Assembly (NCBI RefSeq): GCF_900167445.1
Contig: NZ_FUZT01000001.1
Location: forward strand, 488,995-552,994
Direction: 5' to 3'
DNA: 64,000 nt
Source of the DNA: Maledivibacter halophilus
GTDB lineage: Bacteria; Bacillota; Clostridia; Peptostreptococcales; Caminicellaceae
The translations under genes were made by a program, and so were the position numbers. The notes beneath the pieces are model-generated. The model did not search any database. It was not told where the DNA came from and saw nothing but the letters and a program-made list of their open reading frames with translations. Each line of letters starts with the position of its first letter. The first letter of the stretch is position 1. Below are positions 52,042 through 58,982 of this stretch, piece by piece.

Positions 52042-52358
52042 GTTTAAGAAGCATAATAGATTAATCTGTTATGCTTTTATTATTTTTAAAATAAAATATT
52101 TAATTTATTAGCAAAGCAGGTTAAATTAAGAAAACATTTCTAAAATCAATTTTCCAAAATTAGAATTATACAATGGCCTCAAATATTTAGAAAATAATTT
52201 TGAGTTTAATTTTATTTTAGGGTTGAACTTTTTTCTTTTAAAATTTTATGTATAGTATAAAATAATATTAAAGGGAATCGTCAATATATAGAGAAATAAT
52301 TTATTAACTGAGATAATTGCATAATATATATTATGAATTAAAAGAATTGAGGGATAAA
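52042..52358. other. Intergenic region with terminator and MITE fragments
   Basis: No gene is present. After the terminator come two fragments in unusual order: a right-end-like string (AATTAGAATTATACAATGGC, near 52158-52177) and a left-end-like string (TGAGATAATTGCATAATATA, 52309-52328). TTGAGGGA precedes the next start. Confidence 0.5.
52048..52085 (+). terminator. Terminator after panE-like gene
   Basis: AGCATAA and TTATGCT with an inner AGA/TCT stem, followed by TTTATTATTTTT. Confidence 0.8.
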
Positions 52359-53060
52359 ATGAAAGATATTAGAATACTGGTGGTAGATGATGAAACTGAA
52401 ATTTTAAATCTTCTGATGAAGTATCTGGAAAGAGAAGGATATAATGTTGATATTGCTTCTGATGGAGAAGAAGGTTTAAATTTATTTAGAATAAATAATT
52501 ACGACATAATTATTTTAGATGTTATGATGCCTAAAATCGATGGCATAGAACTTTGCAAAATACTTAGGAATGAGACTAATATTCCAATAGTTATGCTGAC
52601 AGCCAAGGATGATGAGATTGACAAAGTGTTAGGACTTAGAATAGGGGCAGATGATTATATAACAAAGCCCTTTAGTATGAATGAATTTGTTGCTAGAGTA
52701 AATGCTCTTTTGAGGAGGTATTTAGTACTAAGTAATAAAGCAGTTTTTAACAATGATTCTACATTGAGTTTTGGAGAATTAAAAATTGATTTAAAGAGCT
52801 ATACGGTATATCGTGGTAAAAAAGAGATTCAACTTACTGCAAAGGAGTTTGAGCTATTAAGATTTTTTGCCAATCATCCTAATCAAGTTTTTACAAAGGC
52901 ACAAATTTTTAAAAATGTTTGGGACGATACATTTATAGAAGATGATAATACCGTTATGGTTTATATAAGAAGACTAAGAAAAAAAATTGAAAAAAATCCC
53001 CAAAAACCACGTCTTGTTCAGACTGTATGGGGAATTGGATATAAATTTATTGGAGAATGA
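52359..53060 (+). CDS. OmpR-family response regulator
   Basis: A 233-residue regulator. The receiver domain has ILVVDDE at the start, Asp in IIILDVMMPK near 54, and Lys in DDYITKPFSM near 103. A winged-helix DNA-binding domain (about 135-233) ends VWGIGYKF. A TTG at 52317 is in frame, but TTGAGGGA points to the ATG at 52359, and the upstream stretch is part of a repeat fragment. The histidine kinase gene follows at once. Confidence 0.94.
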   Translation: MKDIRILVVDDETEILNLLMKYLEREGYNVDIASDGEEGLNLFRINNYDIIILDVMMPKIDGIELCKILRNETNIPIVMLTAKDDEIDKVLGLRIGADDYITKPFSMNEFVARVNALLRRYLVLSNKAVFNNDSTLSFGELKIDLKSYTVYRGKKEIQLTAKEFELLRFFANHPNQVFTKAQIFKNVWDDTFIEDDNTVMVYIRRLRKKIEKNPQKPRLVQTVWGIGYKFIGE

Positions 53061-53064
53061 TAAT

Positions 53065-54084
53065 ATGAAAATGACAGATAAAATTTTTATTATATTAAAT
53101 TGGACGGTATTATTTTTTTCATGTATTTCATTAATAATATTGTATTATTCAAATATTATAAATCCATATTTAACTATATTAAATGTTTTAATAGCTATTT
53201 TTTCTCTGGCTAAAATATATATAAATTATAAATGTATATTTAAATTTGAGCGTATAAATGAACAAGTAGAAAGGGCTGCCTTAGGAAATCTCAATACCCG
53301 TATACTAGTAAGGGACGATGGAATACTTTCTAAGCTGGTGTGCAATTTTAATAAAGTAATCGAAGAGTTACAAAAGACCCAGGAAAATCAAATTACCGTT
53401 GAAGAATCCAGAAGAAAATTAATGTCTAATATATCCCATGATATTAGGACACCTTTAACATCTATTATAGGATATATAGATGCCCTTAGGGATGATGTTG
53501 CTGCTAATGAGGAAGAGAGGTTAGAATATTTTGATATAATTTCTAAAAAATCAAAGGATCTTAAAAAGCTTATAGATGAAATATTCTATATGGCAAAATT
53601 AGATTCCGATGAAATAGAAATGAATTTTCAGATATATGACATTGGAGAAATAATAAGAGAGAGTATAATAGCATTTTTACCAGAGCTTAATAAAAAAGAA
53701 ATTGAATTAAGGGTCAATTTGCCTAAAAAAAAGACATTAGTTTATGTAGATAAGCTTAGTATTATTAGAATTCTTAATAATATATTTAAAAATTCTATTC
53801 AGTATGGTAGTGAAGGAAAAATTTTAGGAATAGATCTTATTTCAACTCAAAAGAGCTATCAAATTAATATATGGGATAGGGGACAGGGAATTGATGAAGA
53901 GCATTTACCATATATATTCGATCGTTTATATATACAAGATAAGACGAGAAATAAGTCCTTAGGAAGTAGTGGACTTGGTCTTGCAATTGTAAAAAAACTT
54001 ATTGAAAAGCATAGAGGAACTATATGGGTAGAGAGTAGACCTTATAAAAAAACCGTTTTTAGCTTTACCATTCCCAAGCTATGA
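53065..54084 (+). CDS. Membrane histidine kinase
   Basis: A 339-residue sensor kinase. Two membrane segments (about 8-30 and 35-55) with almost no extracellular loop are followed by a HAMP-like linker. The HisKA domain is ISHDIRTPLTSIIGYIDALRDD (phospho-acceptor His near 132), and the HATPase has N-box NNIFKNSIQYG, DRGQGI and GSSGLGLAIVK. The ATG at 53065, after TTGGAGAA, is used; the frame is open further upstream inside the regulator gene. It is paired with the regulator at 52359. Confidence 0.93.
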   Translation: MKMTDKIFIILNWTVLFFSCISLIILYYSNIINPYLTILNVLIAIFSLAKIYINYKCIFKFERINEQVERAALGNLNTRILVRDDGILSKLVCNFNKVIEELQKTQENQITVEESRRKLMSNISHDIRTPLTSIIGYIDALRDDVAANEEERLEYFDIISKKSKDLKKLIDEIFYMAKLDSDEIEMNFQIYDIGEIIRESIIAFLPELNKKEIELRVNLPKKKTLVYVDKLSIIRILNNIFKNSIQYGSEGKILGIDLISTQKSYQINIWDRGQGIDEEHLPYIFDRLYIQDKTRNKSLGSSGLGLAIVKKLIEKHRGTIWVESRPYKKTVFSFTIPKL

Positions 54085-54378
54085 AGAAATTATCTTTAGA
54101 AAAATCCTTAAAAGCATCCTGTTTTTTTTATATATAAATTTACTTTTGAATTTGATTTACTATATAGATTTCCCGTAGCAGAAAAAGGCGTTTTAGATCT
54201 TACTGAATGGGATTTTCAAAAAGATGGAGCCATAAAAATAGATGGGGAGTGGGAGCTTTACTGGAAGCAGCTACTAACATACGATGATTTTCATGAAAAG
54301 GAGAATATTTATAAACCCAGTGGATATTTCAATATTCCTAAGGTATGGAACAAGTATCAAATAGCAATTTATAGATAA
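54081..54378 (+). pseudogene. Truncated, frameshifted 5' end of a 7TMR-DISM-type sensor gene
   Basis: An ATG overlapping the kinase stop begins MKKLSLEKSL, and the frame is lost at an eight-T run (54122-54129). In the next frame the sequence continues as an extracellular-type segment, GVLDLTEWDFQKDGAIKIDGEWELYW and GYFNIPKVWNKYQI, which resembles the N-terminal sensor region of 7TMR-DISM receptors. It stops at about 54378, just before a hairpin, after roughly 100 codons where the full protein would have several hundred. Family assignment is by motif resemblance. Confidence 0.65.
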
Positions 54379-54442
54379 GCCCGTAAAACCACCGTTGCTT
54401 GTCTCGGTGGTAGTTCACTGGGGTTATAGAAAAAATACCTTT
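54379..54442. other. Hairpin resembling an IS200/IS605-type end
   Basis: AGCCCGTAAAACCACCG is followed by a 7-bp stem ACCACCG/CGGTGGT (54388-54394/54405-54411) and TAGTTCACTG. Subterminal hairpins with such flanks occur at right ends of IS200/IS605 elements. No transposase or TnpB gene is present, so if real it is a scar. It abuts the end of the truncated sensor gene. Confidence 0.35.
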
Positions 54443-55228
54443 TTAATATTTTCCATCTATAGTATAGTCATTGGAATCCTTTTCAAAGGAATATTCCATA
54501 TTGTTTTGAAATAATGTAATATCATAGGTAGTATCTACTGTAATCCATTTTCCACTATCCTCTAAATATACTTGATTCCAAGCATGATAAGCTTCTATAT
54601 CATTTTTATTACCCATAAGATATTTAGTCGGAACATCTACACTTCTAAGCATAACAGCATAAAGACTTGCAAAGTCTGAACATATTCCAGATTGGCTGTT
54701 GAATGTATCTTCAGGTTTAGGAGTATAGCTTTTACTAAGGTTTTCTGCTTTCTTATGATCATAAGAAAAATTTTTAACTATATAATTATAAATTGCGAAG
54801 GCCTTTTCCCTATTTGTAGTCATTCCTTCAGTTAGATCCTTGGCTTTTTTAATTGCATTCATATCTTTATTCCAGTTTAACATTTGACTTTGATTCAAAT
54901 AGACCTTTAAAGGATTACTAATAGTAATATTATTTTTTTTAGTGGAAATGTTTTTATATTTATTACCATCTATATTTTCTAAAATAGCAAAAACATATTC
55001 TCCATTACCAAAGGTTAATGGATATTGACTAAAGTTATTTAGATCATAAAAGGATTTTTCCTGGTCTTTTTGAATCATTATTTTAATTTTTTTATTTTCA
55101 GTATTTGTATAAGTAACCTTTAGCAATCCTTCCTTAGAATCTGACAGGTCAAAATAGTCATTGTCAGCATAGGAAAAGCTAAAGGTTAAAAGAATAAAGG
55201 ATATCACAAAAATTAATTTTTTAAACAA
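54443..55228 (-). CDS. Secreted transglutaminase-like protein under c-di-GMP riboswitch control
   Basis: A 261-residue exported protein. A signal peptide (FKKLIFVISFILLTFSFSYA) is followed by a mature part whose C-terminal half is a transglutaminase-like cysteine protease fold. Cys lies in SGICSDFASLYAVMLRSV, His in AYHAWNQVYL and Asp in WITVDTTYD. The frame stays open upstream to 55300, but that stretch is the riboswitch. A TTG at 55228, with GGGAGAG ahead of it, gives a proper signal peptide and is taken as the start. It may modify cell-wall or surface proteins in response to c-di-GMP. Confidence 0.85.
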   Translation of the reverse strand: MFKKLIFVISFILLTFSFSYADNDYFDLSDSKEGLLKVTYTNTENKKIKIMIQKDQEKSFYDLNNFSQYPLTFGNGEYVFAILENIDGNKYKNISTKKNNITISNPLKVYLNQSQMLNWNKDMNAIKKAKDLTEGMTTNREKAFAIYNYIVKNFSYDHKKAENLSKSYTPKPEDTFNSQSGICSDFASLYAVMLRSVDVPTKYLMGNKNDIEAYHAWNQVYLEDSGKWITVDTTYDITLFQNNMEYSFEKDSNDYTIDGKY

Positions 55229-55241
55229 AAGAATCTCTCCC

Positions 55242-55328
55242 TTCGGTAACTGGCTGTCATCATACACAAGTATGGAAGACCCTATAGCTTTGCGTCCCAA
55301 GCTTTCACTTGGTTTGCCTTTATCGTTG
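55242..55328 (-). ncRNA. c-di-GMP-I (GEMM) riboswitch
   Basis: On the minus strand the core reads AAAGGCAAACC, then a GNRA-capped stem CCAAG/CTTGG (loop TGAAAG), then GGGACGCAAAGCTATAGGG, a variable stem CATAC/GTATG, and ATGACAGCCAGTTACCGAA. These are the invariant parts of the GEMM-I class. It lies directly before the transglutaminase-like gene, and its 3' end runs into the ribosome-binding site region. Confidence 0.93.
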
Positions 55329-55484
55329 AAAAGACTTTCAACAAAAACAATATTAAATTCTATCTATGGTATAATTATACCACTTTCTCTATATTTAAAA
55401 CAGGTCAATTAATTAAAGGTTTTAAATTCTTTGCCGATAATAATGATGAATTAAAGTTTTAACAAGTAAAGGAGATATATATAA

Positions 55485-55820
55485 GTGAATTCATACATAC
55501 ATAATGATTACAGTATAAAACCCTATGATTTTCTTGGGGGTTCAAAACATAAAAACAAGGATATAAAAGAGGAAGAAGAAAAGAAACAAATTGTAGTAGA
55601 AAGGGACGGAAAATATTCTTATACATACATGATAGATAAAGAGGGGCGGAAAATTCTATTAAGAAAAATACCAGTTTCTCAAGAAGAACAACAAGAAAAT
55701 TTACAAAATTTAATTAAACCTGACTCAACAAATCAATGCAAACAACAAATGTATATGGAAGGTATACATAGAAGGAATCTACAAGAAATAATGAATATTA
55801 TAAAAGGGAATATAGGATAA
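55485..55820 (+). CDS. Hypothetical protein, charged, 111 residues
   Basis: I do not recognise this protein. It starts at GTG with AAAGGAG about 11 bases upstream. It is hydrophilic, rich in Lys, Glu and Gln, with a central segment IVVERDGKYSYTYMIDKEGRKILLRKIPVS that could be two or three beta strands, and a helical C-terminus. There is no signal peptide or membrane segment. It lies between the c-di-GMP riboswitch (divergent) and the structured RNA. Codon use is like the neighbours, so it is probably real. Confidence 0.6.
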   Translation: MNSYIHNDYSIKPYDFLGGSKHKNKDIKEEEEKKQIVVERDGKYSYTYMIDKEGRKILLRKIPVSQEEQQENLQNLIKPDSTNQCKQQMYMEGIHRRNLQEIMNIIKGNIG

Positions 55821-55854
55821 ATTTTAAAAGTGATTGCCTAAAATTTAAATCCTC

Positions 55855-55884
55855 TTGCATTTTTAACCAAAAATAGTATATAAT
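55855..55884 (+). promoter_or_regulatory. Sigma-A promoter of the structured RNA
   Basis: TTGCAT (55855-55860) and TATAAT (55879-55884) are separated by 18 bases. The predicted start, 7 bases downstream at about 55891, is the first base of the RNA closing stem. Confidence 0.8.
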
Positions 55885-55890
55885 CTATGT

Positions 55891-56104
55891 AGAGGAAAAT
55901 TGAAAAGGTCGCCGTGTCTTTTGAGTGTGCCAGCACTCAAAAGCTCATGCAGGTAGTGGACGCTACCTACACGAATAGCTTATATAGCTATCACCGCAAC
56001 CTTATGTTATTATATAACATTTACCACTTTTTTTCAATAAAGATAACATAGGTGCACGTGTAGGAACTCTATATTCCTGCTGTGCCCTTTTTTAATTTTC
56101 CTCT
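55891..56104 (+). ncRNA. Large structured RNA with competing closing stem (riboswitch-like; possibly raiA-type)
   Basis: The GC-richer stretch forms a compact fold. Closing stem AGAGGAAAATT (55891-55901) pairs with AATTTTCCTCT (56094-56104). A second stem GGTCGCCGTG/CACCGCAACC (two mismatches) encloses three hairpins: CTTTTGAGTG/CACTCAAAAG, AGGTAG/CTACCT and ATAGCT/AGCTAT. Then come ATGTTAT/ATAACAT and a GC-rich hairpin (about 56051-56086) followed by TTTTTT. It begins at a strong promoter and lies before a Spo0E-like gene. A rod-like 6S RNA is excluded by the branching. The raiA motif is a candidate by size and sporulation context, but I cannot confirm the class. Confidence 0.78.
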
Positions 56105-56129
56105 CAAAAAAAATTTTTTGAGAGGAAAA
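56096..56129 (+). promoter_or_regulatory. Ribosome-binding-site sequestering hairpin
   Basis: TTTTCCTCTCAAAAAA (56096-56111) is the exact complement of TTTTTTGAGAGGAAAA (56114-56129). The 3' arm contains the GAGAGG ribosome-binding site of the gene at 56137. The 5' arm shares 56096-56104 with the closing stem of the upstream RNA, and AGAGGAAAA occurs in both 55891-55899 and 56121-56129. The two pairings exclude each other, which is the layout of a translational switch. Confidence 0.8.
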
Positions 56130-56136
56130 GATATAT

Positions 56137-56424
56137 ATGCATTACAAAAATTCAAAAGAGAAAGACTGTGGGAAAGGGTCTGCATATGATGATTCTACAA
56201 ACAGCAGCCAATCCCCCAGCCCTTGTGAAAAAGAAAAAAACGATAATAAAAAAGAAGAGCTAAAAAAAATGAAGGAATCCATCAATAATGCACGATATAA
56301 AATGTACAAAACAGCAGGATTTAAAAAGAGCCAAGATACCCTTATTGCCGATGAAACTGTAAAGGTCAGTAAAGAGCTTGATGTACTCATTGTAGAATAT
56401 TATAAGAAAAATAATATATGCTAA
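56137..56424 (+). CDS. Spo0E-like aspartyl-phosphate phosphatase family protein
   Basis: A 95-residue protein. The first 45 residues are polar and Ser/Lys/Glu rich with no recognised domain. The C-terminal half (about 46-95) forms a two-helix hairpin with INNARYKMYKTAG and VSKELDVLIVEYYKK, matching the Spo0E family pattern whose S-x-E-L-D signature removes phosphate from Spo0A and so delays sporulation. The Ser-Lys-Glu-Leu-Asp version here fits. Its ribosome-binding site is inside a perfect hairpin that competes with the upstream RNA. Confidence 0.75.
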   Translation: MHYKNSKEKDCGKGSAYDDSTNSSQSPSPCEKEKNDNKKEELKKMKESINNARYKMYKTAGFKKSQDTLIADETVKVSKELDVLIVEYYKKNNIC

Positions 56425-56526
56425 AACAAAGTATAGCTAGAAAATAAGGGGCAGTGGGAAAATAGATAGCCAAAAAAACAGTATAATGCATATGCATTGT
56501 ACTGTTTTTTAAATTCGAATTGACTT

Positions 56527-57213
56527 TTATCCAATAATTTTTAGTTTAATTATATTAAAATCCTTTATTGTTATTGAATGGGCATCATAAACAACCAGTC
56601 CATCTTTTCTCATCTTATTCAATTCTCTAGACAGAGAACTTCTTTGGACCCCTAGTCTTTCAGCTAATTCTTTTTTTGTCATATTAAGCTTTATTTTATT
56701 TGTGTTTTGAGAATAGTATTCATAGTTTAAAAAATCTATTATGGACTCTCTTAATGATTTCATAGAAATTGATTTAATTTTACTTGTGAGTATAAAGGTT
56801 TTTTCAGATATAGATTTTATGAATTCAATTAAAAAGATTTTGTTGGTCTGGCAAAGCTGCAAAACAAAATCCTTTTTTATATGTAGAATAACAGCATCGG
56901 ATTTAGAGGTTACAGTCATAGGATATGTATTATTATTCCCAAACAATAGATTGCCACCAATAGCATCGCCTATATTAAACTTAGTAATAGTAAGTACATT
57001 TCCATCTTCATCAATTTTTTGAATAATTATTTCACCCTTTAAAATTATATCTAATGTCAGGCATTTTTCACTTTCAAAATGTATAATGCTGTTTTTTTTA
57101 TACTGAGAAAGTTTATAGTTGTTATCGTTGAATAATAATAGAAGTTCTTCAGATGAAAAACATTTAAACAAATCAGTTAAGCATAGAATTTTTAGATATT
57201 TTTCTAAATTCAT
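56527..57213 (-). CDS. Crp/Fnr family transcriptional regulator
   Basis: A 228-residue regulator. An N-terminal cyclic-nucleotide-binding-like beta domain (about 15-130, with GEIIIQKIDEDGNVLTITKFNIGDAIGGNLLF) joins a C-terminal winged helix (about 150-225) with TKKELAERLGVQRSSLSRELNKMRKDGLV. No cysteine cluster typical of Fnr is visible. The start ATG at 57213 is preceded by AAAGGAGG; a longer frame exists upstream but lacks such a site. A perfect 16-bp palindrome lies between it and the divergent cupin/permease operon, probably its operator. Confidence 0.93.
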   Translation of the reverse strand: MNLEKYLKILCLTDLFKCFSSEELLLLFNDNNYKLSQYKKNSIIHFESEKCLTLDIILKGEIIIQKIDEDGNVLTITKFNIGDAIGGNLLFGNNNTYPMTVTSKSDAVILHIKKDFVLQLCQTNKIFLIEFIKSISEKTFILTSKIKSISMKSLRESIIDFLNYEYYSQNTNKIKLNMTKKELAERLGVQRSSLSRELNKMRKDGLVVYDAHSITIKDFNIIKLKIIG

Positions 57214-57240
57214 AAAAAAGCCTCCTTTAATATTCAAATT

Positions 57241-57256
57241 AGTTACCATGGTAACT
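57241..57256. promoter_or_regulatory. Perfect 16-bp palindrome, probable Crp/Fnr operator
   Basis: AGTTACCATGGTAACT is its own reverse complement, 28 bases before the regulator start and in the divergent gap shared with the cupin operon. Its half-sites and spacing suit a homodimeric Crp/Fnr protein. Confidence 0.7.
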
Positions 57257-57285
57257 GATAAAATATATTAAAAATTATATTATAT

Positions 57286-57410
57286 AATTGAGGAAATTCA
57301 TAATTAAAATTTGACAAAATTGCATAATGTACAAGGTCTGAATTTGAAGATTTTAAAGCTATATATAGTATATGGTCTTTGTAGCAGATAATTATGCAAT
57401 TTGCTCAATT
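57286..57410. repeat. MITE-like element, complete copy
   Basis: Left end AATTGAGGAAATTCATAATT; reverse complement of right end AATTGAGCAAATTGCATAAT. The 125-base unit shares GATTTTAAAGCTATAT with the copy at 41369. It lies between the palindrome and the cupin gene, so it may carry or displace promoter elements. Confidence 0.75.
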
Positions 57411-57436
57411 AATAAATTTTATAAGGAGGAATTAAT

Positions 57437-57763
57437 ATGCTGGAAAAAATTTATAAATATCAAAGGATAAATCAAAAAATAATTGAGAAAATCATTGCCG
57501 ACGAAAATATTGCCTTAAATCATATGGTTCTTACAAAGGAAACTGGCCTTCCAGAACATTATTCAAATTCTAATGTTTATATGATAATTATTAGAGGTGT
57601 AATGACCCTTAAGCTAGATGAGCAAGAGGCGATGGAATACAAAGCTGGTGATATTATAAATATTCCATATAATACAAAAATGAATGTTAATAATTTTCAA
57701 GAAGAAGTATTAGAATTTTTTGTTGTTAAATCACCAAATCCTAAGTATTATAAGGGTGAGTAG
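57437..57763 (+). CDS. Small cupin-domain protein
   Basis: A 108-residue single-domain cupin with MVLTKETGLPEHYSNSNVYMIIIRGVMTLKLDEQEAMEYKAGDIINIPYNTKM. The second histidine position expected in metal cupins is not obvious, so metal binding is uncertain. It is the first gene of a divergent operon opposite the Crp/Fnr regulator and two bases upstream of a permease gene. It may act as a sensor or small-molecule binder for the permease system. Confidence 0.85.
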   Translation: MLEKIYKYQRINQKIIEKIIADENIALNHMVLTKETGLPEHYSNSNVYMIIIRGVMTLKLDEQEAMEYKAGDIINIPYNTKMNVNNFQEEVLEFFVVKSPNPKYYKGE

Positions 57764-57765
57764 AA

Positions 57766-58248
57766 ATGGATATTTTTACTTTGTCACTTTGGGCTCTAAC
57801 AGGTATTGCTTTTTTAGCATCAATAAAGAAAAATAAAAAAAAGACATTAGGTTCAATGAAAATGGCAAGGGGTATGATGAAAAATATGATGGGAGAAATA
57901 GTAGGAATACTATTTCTTATAGGTCTAATTTTGACATTTATCCCCCCAGAGTCAATAAATAGTGTTCTAGGTAAATCAAATGCTCTAATTTCAACCATAG
58001 CTTCTGCAATTGTAGGAAGTATAACTCTAATACCTGCATTTGTTGCATTTCCACTTGTGGGATCATTTGTAAATGTAGGAGCAAGTATAGTTCCAGCAGT
58101 TGCCTTTTTAACTACTTTAACAATGGTGGGAATTGTAACTTTTCCATTGGAAAGACAGGAGTTTGGATTGAAATTCACATTAATTAGAAATGGATTAAGC
58201 TTTGTATTTGCTATATTCATTGCACTAGCAATGGGGGTGCTAATGTGA
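57766..58248 (+). CDS. Permease subunit (half of a YraQ/UPF0718-type transporter)
   Basis: A 160-residue membrane protein with four hydrophobic segments. FVAFPLVGSFVNVGASIVPAVAFLTTLTMVG (about 100-130) resembles the repeated core of YraQ/ArsP-type permeases, as does the next protein. The gene overlaps the following one by 4 bases, and each encodes one half-size unit, so they probably assemble as a pair. The substrate is unknown. Confidence 0.75.
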   Translation: MDIFTLSLWALTGIAFLASIKKNKKKTLGSMKMARGMMKNMMGEIVGILFLIGLILTFIPPESINSVLGKSNALISTIASAIVGSITLIPAFVAFPLVGSFVNVGASIVPAVAFLTTLTMVGIVTFPLERQEFGLKFTLIRNGLSFVFAIFIALAMGVLM

Positions 58249-58970
58249 AATTAACAAAAACTATAAAGAAAAACAAACTACTAACAGGAGTATTTTTGAC
58301 ATATGTATTTTTACTTATAGTAATGCCAAATAAAGCAGTTGAATCCTTTAAAAATAGTATGTATTATGTTAAAGAGATGTTAGAGATTATACCTGTTATA
58401 TTTTTGCTTACTTCATTAATAGAAGCTTGGGTACCAAGGGAAGTTATTATAAATAGCTTTGGAGAAAAATCAGGAATCAAGGGAAGTATATTTTCCTTTA
58501 TATTAGGAAGCTTTTCTGCAGGGCCTATATATGCTGCTTTTCCAGTGTGTAAGATGCTGGTTAAAAAGGGTGCAAGTATTTTTAATATTGTAATTATATT
58601 AAGTACCTGGGCAGTAGTAAAAGTCCCCATGCTTATAAATGAAGCAAAATTTTTAGGGATAGAATTTATGATTGCAAGATGGCTGCTTACTACAATATCA
58701 ATATTTATAATGGCTTATATAGTGTTTTTAGTTATCAAAAAGGAAAATCTTCCCATTGATAAAGAATTAAAAGATAAAAGCAGTGAAAATAAAATAAAAA
58801 TAAAGGAAGAGTACTGCATAGGCTGTGGAGTATGTGCAAAATTATGTCCAGATTGTTTTGTTATCATCGATGGTAAAGCTAAAAATATAAAAGAAAAGAT
58901 AGAACCTGATTATGTAGAAAACTTTGAAAAAGCTATGAAGAAATGTCCAACTAAAGCTATTTATCTATAG
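58245..58970 (+). CDS. Permease fused to a C-terminal ferredoxin domain
   Basis: A 241-residue protein starting at GTG. The membrane part (about 1-165, five segments) has GSFSAGPIYAAFPVCKMLVKKGASIFNIVIIL, typical of YraQ/UPF0718 permeases. After a charged linker the C-terminal 60 residues form a ferredoxin-like domain with CIGCGVCAKLCPDC (about 194-207) and a single Cys in KKCPTKAIYL near 234, enough for one [4Fe-4S] cluster. A redox domain on such a permease is unusual and suggests redox control of transport or electron-coupled handling of the substrate. Confidence 0.85.
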   Translation: MKLTKTIKKNKLLTGVFLTYVFLLIVMPNKAVESFKNSMYYVKEMLEIIPVIFLLTSLIEAWVPREVIINSFGEKSGIKGSIFSFILGSFSAGPIYAAFPVCKMLVKKGASIFNIVIILSTWAVVKVPMLINEAKFLGIEFMIARWLLTTISIFIMAYIVFLVIKKENLPIDKELKDKSSENKIKIKEEYCIGCGVCAKLCPDCFVIIDGKAKNIKEKIEPDYVENFEKAMKKCPTKAIYL

Positions 58971-58982
58971 ATAAATAGCTTT
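58953..58982. terminator. Bidirectional terminator, perfect 30-bp palindrome
   Basis: AAAGCTATTTATCTA (58953-58967) is the exact complement of TAGATAAATAGCTTT (58968-58982). It overlaps the last codons of the permease-ferredoxin gene and the end of the convergent gene. Confidence 0.8.

Noticed and set aside
52317..52358. Upstream TTG start for the OmpR-type regulator
   Set aside because: No ribosome-binding site precedes it and the stretch is a fragment of the repeat family. The ATG at 52359 has TTGAGGGA at normal distance.
55228..55300. Extension of the transglutaminase-like protein upstream of 55228
   Set aside because: This stretch is part of the c-di-GMP-I aptamer, and the signal peptide would be internal if it were translated.
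55891..56104. 6S RNA
   Set aside because: The size fits, but the predicted fold is a branched set of hairpins inside a closing stem rather than a long rod with a central bubble.
55891..56104. T-box leader, SRP RNA, tmRNA or RNase P RNA
   Set aside because: The T-box AGGGUGGNACCGCG string, the SRP GNRA/asymmetric loop strings, the tmRNA tRNA-like ends and the RNase P core strings are all missing.
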